NCBI RefSeq assembly: GCF_009708215.1
Contig: NZ_CP046175.1
Span: 1,240,001-1,304,000 of the forward strand
Length of the DNA: 64,000 bases
Source of the DNA: Occultella kanbiaonis
GTDB lineage: Bacteria; Actinomycetota; Actinomycetes; Actinomycetales; Beutenbergiaceae
Reading direction: 5' to 3'
Of this stretch, positions 62,443 through 64,000 are shown piece by piece; within the stretch, counting starts at the first letter, position 1, and the number at the start of each line of letters is the position of its first letter. The notes beneath the pieces were generated by a model that had not been told where the DNA came from, did not search any database, and saw only the letters and a program-made list of their open reading frames with translations. Position numbers and translations under genes: made by a program.

Positions 62443-63461
62443 GCCATCACCCCCATCGCCTCCGACGTGACCTCTTCCTCGGCGGGCAGGCCCTCGGTGT
62501 ACCGCGCCAGCTCCGTGAGGGCGCGGCGACTCATCATCCGGGTCTCGGCCCCCAGCGATCCGGCGATGTGGGGCGTGATCATCACGTTCGGGAGGTCATA
62601 GAGGATGGATCCAGCCGGCAGCGGCTCGGGATCGGTCACATCGAGGATCGCGTCGAGCCGTCCCGAGGCGCACTCCGCCTCGAGCGCCGTGGTGTCGACC
62701 AGGGAACCTCGTGAGGTGTTGATGAGGGTGGCGCCGTCGCGCATCAGTGCGAGCTGGGGGGCCGCGAGCATGTGGTGCGTGCTCGGCAACTGTGGGGCGT
62801 GCACGCTCACGACGTCCGAACTGGTCAGGAGCTCCTCGAGCCCGACGCGTCGCGCCCCGGCGGCCGCTATCCGGTCCGCGTCGACGAACGGGTCATAGAC
62901 GAGCGTCTGGACCTGCAGGCCGAGCAGCCGCTGCGCAACCCGCGCACCGATCCGGGAGAACCCGATCAGGCCGATCGTGCGGTCGACGTTGCCGAGCTGG
63001 GCGCGATGACGGTGCTTGTAGGCCCAGTCCTCGCGGTGGCTGCGGGCGGCCTGGGCGAGGAACGGGGCCTTCTTGCCGGCGAACACGATCGCCGCGAAGG
63101 TGAACTGCGCGACCGGCTCCGCGTTCTCCTCGGCGGCTGTCGTCACACGGATCCCACGGGCCCAGAGCTCGTCGGAGACGAGGGATCGCACCGTGCCGGC
63201 GCAGTGGAAGACCGCCTGCAGGTGCGGCGCGGCGGCCAGGCGGTCGCCGTCCAGCCTCGGGCAACCCCACGACGTGATCAGGACCTCGGCGTCGGCGAGG
63301 CGGGCCCGTGCTGCGGGCGAGTCGAGTTCGGACACGGGAGTCGGGTCCGGACCGAGGTCGGCCAGCGTGTGCAGGCGCTCGAGCTCGGCGGGACCGAACT
63401 GCTCCGGGAAGACCCGGTCCTGCATCACGAGCAGGGCCTTGGGCCGGTGGCGCGGTGACAT
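62439..63461 (-). CDS. D-isomer-specific 2-hydroxyacid dehydrogenase
   Basis: NAD-dependent oxidoreductase of 340 aa. ATG 63461 (MSPRHRPKALLVMQDRVFP) has GAGGA upstream; an earlier ATG at 63506 is in frame but unsupported. The nucleotide loop is GLIGFSRIGARVA, with Ser in place of the middle Gly of GxGxxG, as in some actinobacterial members. Catalytic residues are Arg in NTSRGSLVD, Glu in DVTDPEPLP and His in TPHIAGS. It is the first gene of the minus-strand operon and is divergent from the regulator at 63645. Confidence 0.88.
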   Translation of the reverse strand: MSPRHRPKALLVMQDRVFPEQFGPAELERLHTLADLGPDPTPVSELDSPAARARLADAEVLITSWGCPRLDGDRLAAAPHLQAVFHCAGTVRSLVSDELWARGIRVTTAAEENAEPVAQFTFAAIVFAGKKAPFLAQAARSHREDWAYKHRHRAQLGNVDRTIGLIGFSRIGARVAQRLLGLQVQTLVYDPFVDADRIAAAGARRVGLEELLTSSDVVSVHAPQLPSTHHMLAAPQLALMRDGATLINTSRGSLVDTTALEAECASGRLDAILDVTDPEPLPAGSILYDLPNVMITPHIAGSLGAETRMMSRRALTELARYTEGLPAEEEVTSEAMGVMA

Positions 63462-63471
63462 GGTTCCTCGT

Positions 63472-63510
63472 ATCCCATCGTCGGGTGAGTGAGCGCATCC
63501 CATCATCGGG
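63472..63510. repeat. Two 14-bp direct repeats upstream of the dehydrogenase
   Basis: ATCCCATCGTCGGG (63472-63485) and ATCCCATCATCGGG (63497-63510) differ at one position. They lie just before the dehydrogenase start (read on the minus strand) and may be regulatory or a small duplication. Confidence 0.5.
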
Positions 63511-63546
63511 AGGTGCGTGGGCCTGGCTCGATTAGATCAAGTACGA

Positions 63547-63563
63547 TCATGAACGTTACATGA
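63547..63563. promoter_or_regulatory. Candidate operator between the divergent genes
   Basis: TCATG-aacgtta-CATGA, with AACGTT itself palindromic and ACGATC direct repeats on both sides (63543-63548, 63563-63568). This is the only symmetric element of the divergent region and is likely bound by the adjacent DeoR/LacI-type regulator. Confidence 0.5.
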
Positions 63564-63644
63564 CGATCCGCATGGTAGCGGACTGATCATCGGCTCGTGC
63601 CGTGACACGAATCTGCCACTGCTCGTGGGACTGGAGTACCGAAG

Positions 63645-64000
63645 ATGGACGACGAGTCAGCAGGCAGTCCGCGCGCCCTTCTGCCCGAAGATCGGCGTGA
63701 ACGGCTCCTCGCCGTGCTCCAGGACGGTGCGACGCATCGAATCGACACGCTCGCCACGACGCTCGGCGTCACCGCCGTGACGGTGCGCCGCGACGTGGGG
63801 CTGCTCGCGCACGAGGGTCACGTGCACCGGGTCCGCGGCGGGGTGCGGCAGGTACGGGTCGCGGCGGACGCCCGCCTGGTGCCGGCCCGACAGACCAGCC
63901 GGGGCCTCATCCTCGGCATGGTGGTGCCGACCCTGCGTCACAACTACTGGCCGGAGATCGCCAGGGGCGCGACGGCCGCGGCCGACGAGCGCGGTGCGAC
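63645..64000 (+). CDS. DeoR-HTH/LacI-type substrate-binding regulator, 3' truncated
   Basis: The gene runs off the window end; 118 codons are visible. ATG 63645 has GGAG 8 nt upstream. The N-terminal DeoR-type HTH reads LPEDRRERLLAVLQDGATHR, DTLATTLGVTAVTVRRDVGL and HVHRVRGGVR. From residue about 85 a second domain begins, LILGMVVPTLRHNYWPEIAR with GATAAADERGA, the start of a LacI/PBP1-type sugar-binding fold. Such hybrids regulate carbohydrate operons; the divergent dehydrogenase/isomerase pair is the likely target. Confidence 0.85.
   Translation, partial: MDDESAGSPRALLPEDRRERLLAVLQDGATHRIDTLATTLGVTAVTVRRDVGLLAHEGHVHRVRGGVRQVRVAADARLVPARQTSRGLILGMVVPTLRHNYWPEIARGATAAADERGA

Overview
The window is chromosomal DNA of a high-G+C actinobacterium, most likely order Micrococcales. 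The evidence is the GTG/TTG-rich starts and strong codon bias, the actinobacterial layout of the spc/alpha ribosomal operons, a 23S rRNA carrying the extra helix typical of high-G+C Gram-positives, WhiB, GuaB3, TANNNT-type leaderless promoters, and N-terminally extended S5, S9 and L15. The family is not resolved by eye; a Ruaniaceae/Beutenbergiaceae-like lineage is a guess.

Layout. (1) 1-5597: the end of the spc operon, rpsH(partial)-rplF-rplR-rpsE-rpmD-rplO, then secY-adk-map. (2) 5598-14747: a block that separates map from infA. It holds an undecaprenyl-phosphate sugar phosphotransferase, a CysQ/inositol-monophosphatase-like protein that has lost most of its metal ligands, and two tandem large STAND-type (MalT-like) LuxR regulators, with long non-coding stretches full of inverted repeats. 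(3) 14748-17998: infA-rpmJ-rpsM-rpsK-rpoA-rplQ. (4) 18000-26469: an alpha/beta hydrolase, a polyphosphate-glucokinase-like ROK protein, truA, a DUF5709 protein, an ABC-F ATPase, rplM-rpsI and glmM-def. (5) 26470-32484: an rRNA operon with two promoters, 16S-23S-5S and tandem terminators, with no tRNA in the spacer.

(6) 32620-36251: a GNAT enzyme, a frameshifted nitroreductase, a DedA protein and a carboxylesterase. (7) 36255-48687: a cell-wall, cofactor and tRNA-modification cluster: coaA facing glmS, then acpS, a GNAT, bifunctional NAD(P)HX repair enzyme, an alr-tsaE gene fusion, tsaB, rimI, a rhodanese sulfurtransferase, tsaD and a GH3 lipoprotein. (8) 48716-54866: a PadR regulator with a membrane partner, a YbdK-type ligase, a SAM methyltransferase, a PrsW-type protease, groES under a perfect CIRCE operator but without groEL, and whiB. 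(9) 55056-61477: a frameshifted MerR-type regulator, guaB, an unknown protein with an NlpC/P60-like pattern, a DnaQ-type exonuclease, guaB3, a GNAT and a DUF1304 protein. (10) 61573-64000: a 2-hydroxyacid dehydrogenase/TIM-barrel isomerase operon facing a DeoR-HTH/LacI-type regulator cut by the window end.

Most of the window is housekeeping. The parts most worth a second look are the regulatory block between map and infA (CysQ-like probable pseudoenzyme, twin STAND-LuxR proteins and a repeated TAACGAG[C/T]AGG motif), the roughly 70-bp duplication flanking the NAD(P)HX repair gene, the alr-tsaE fusion, and the many probable leaderless promoters.
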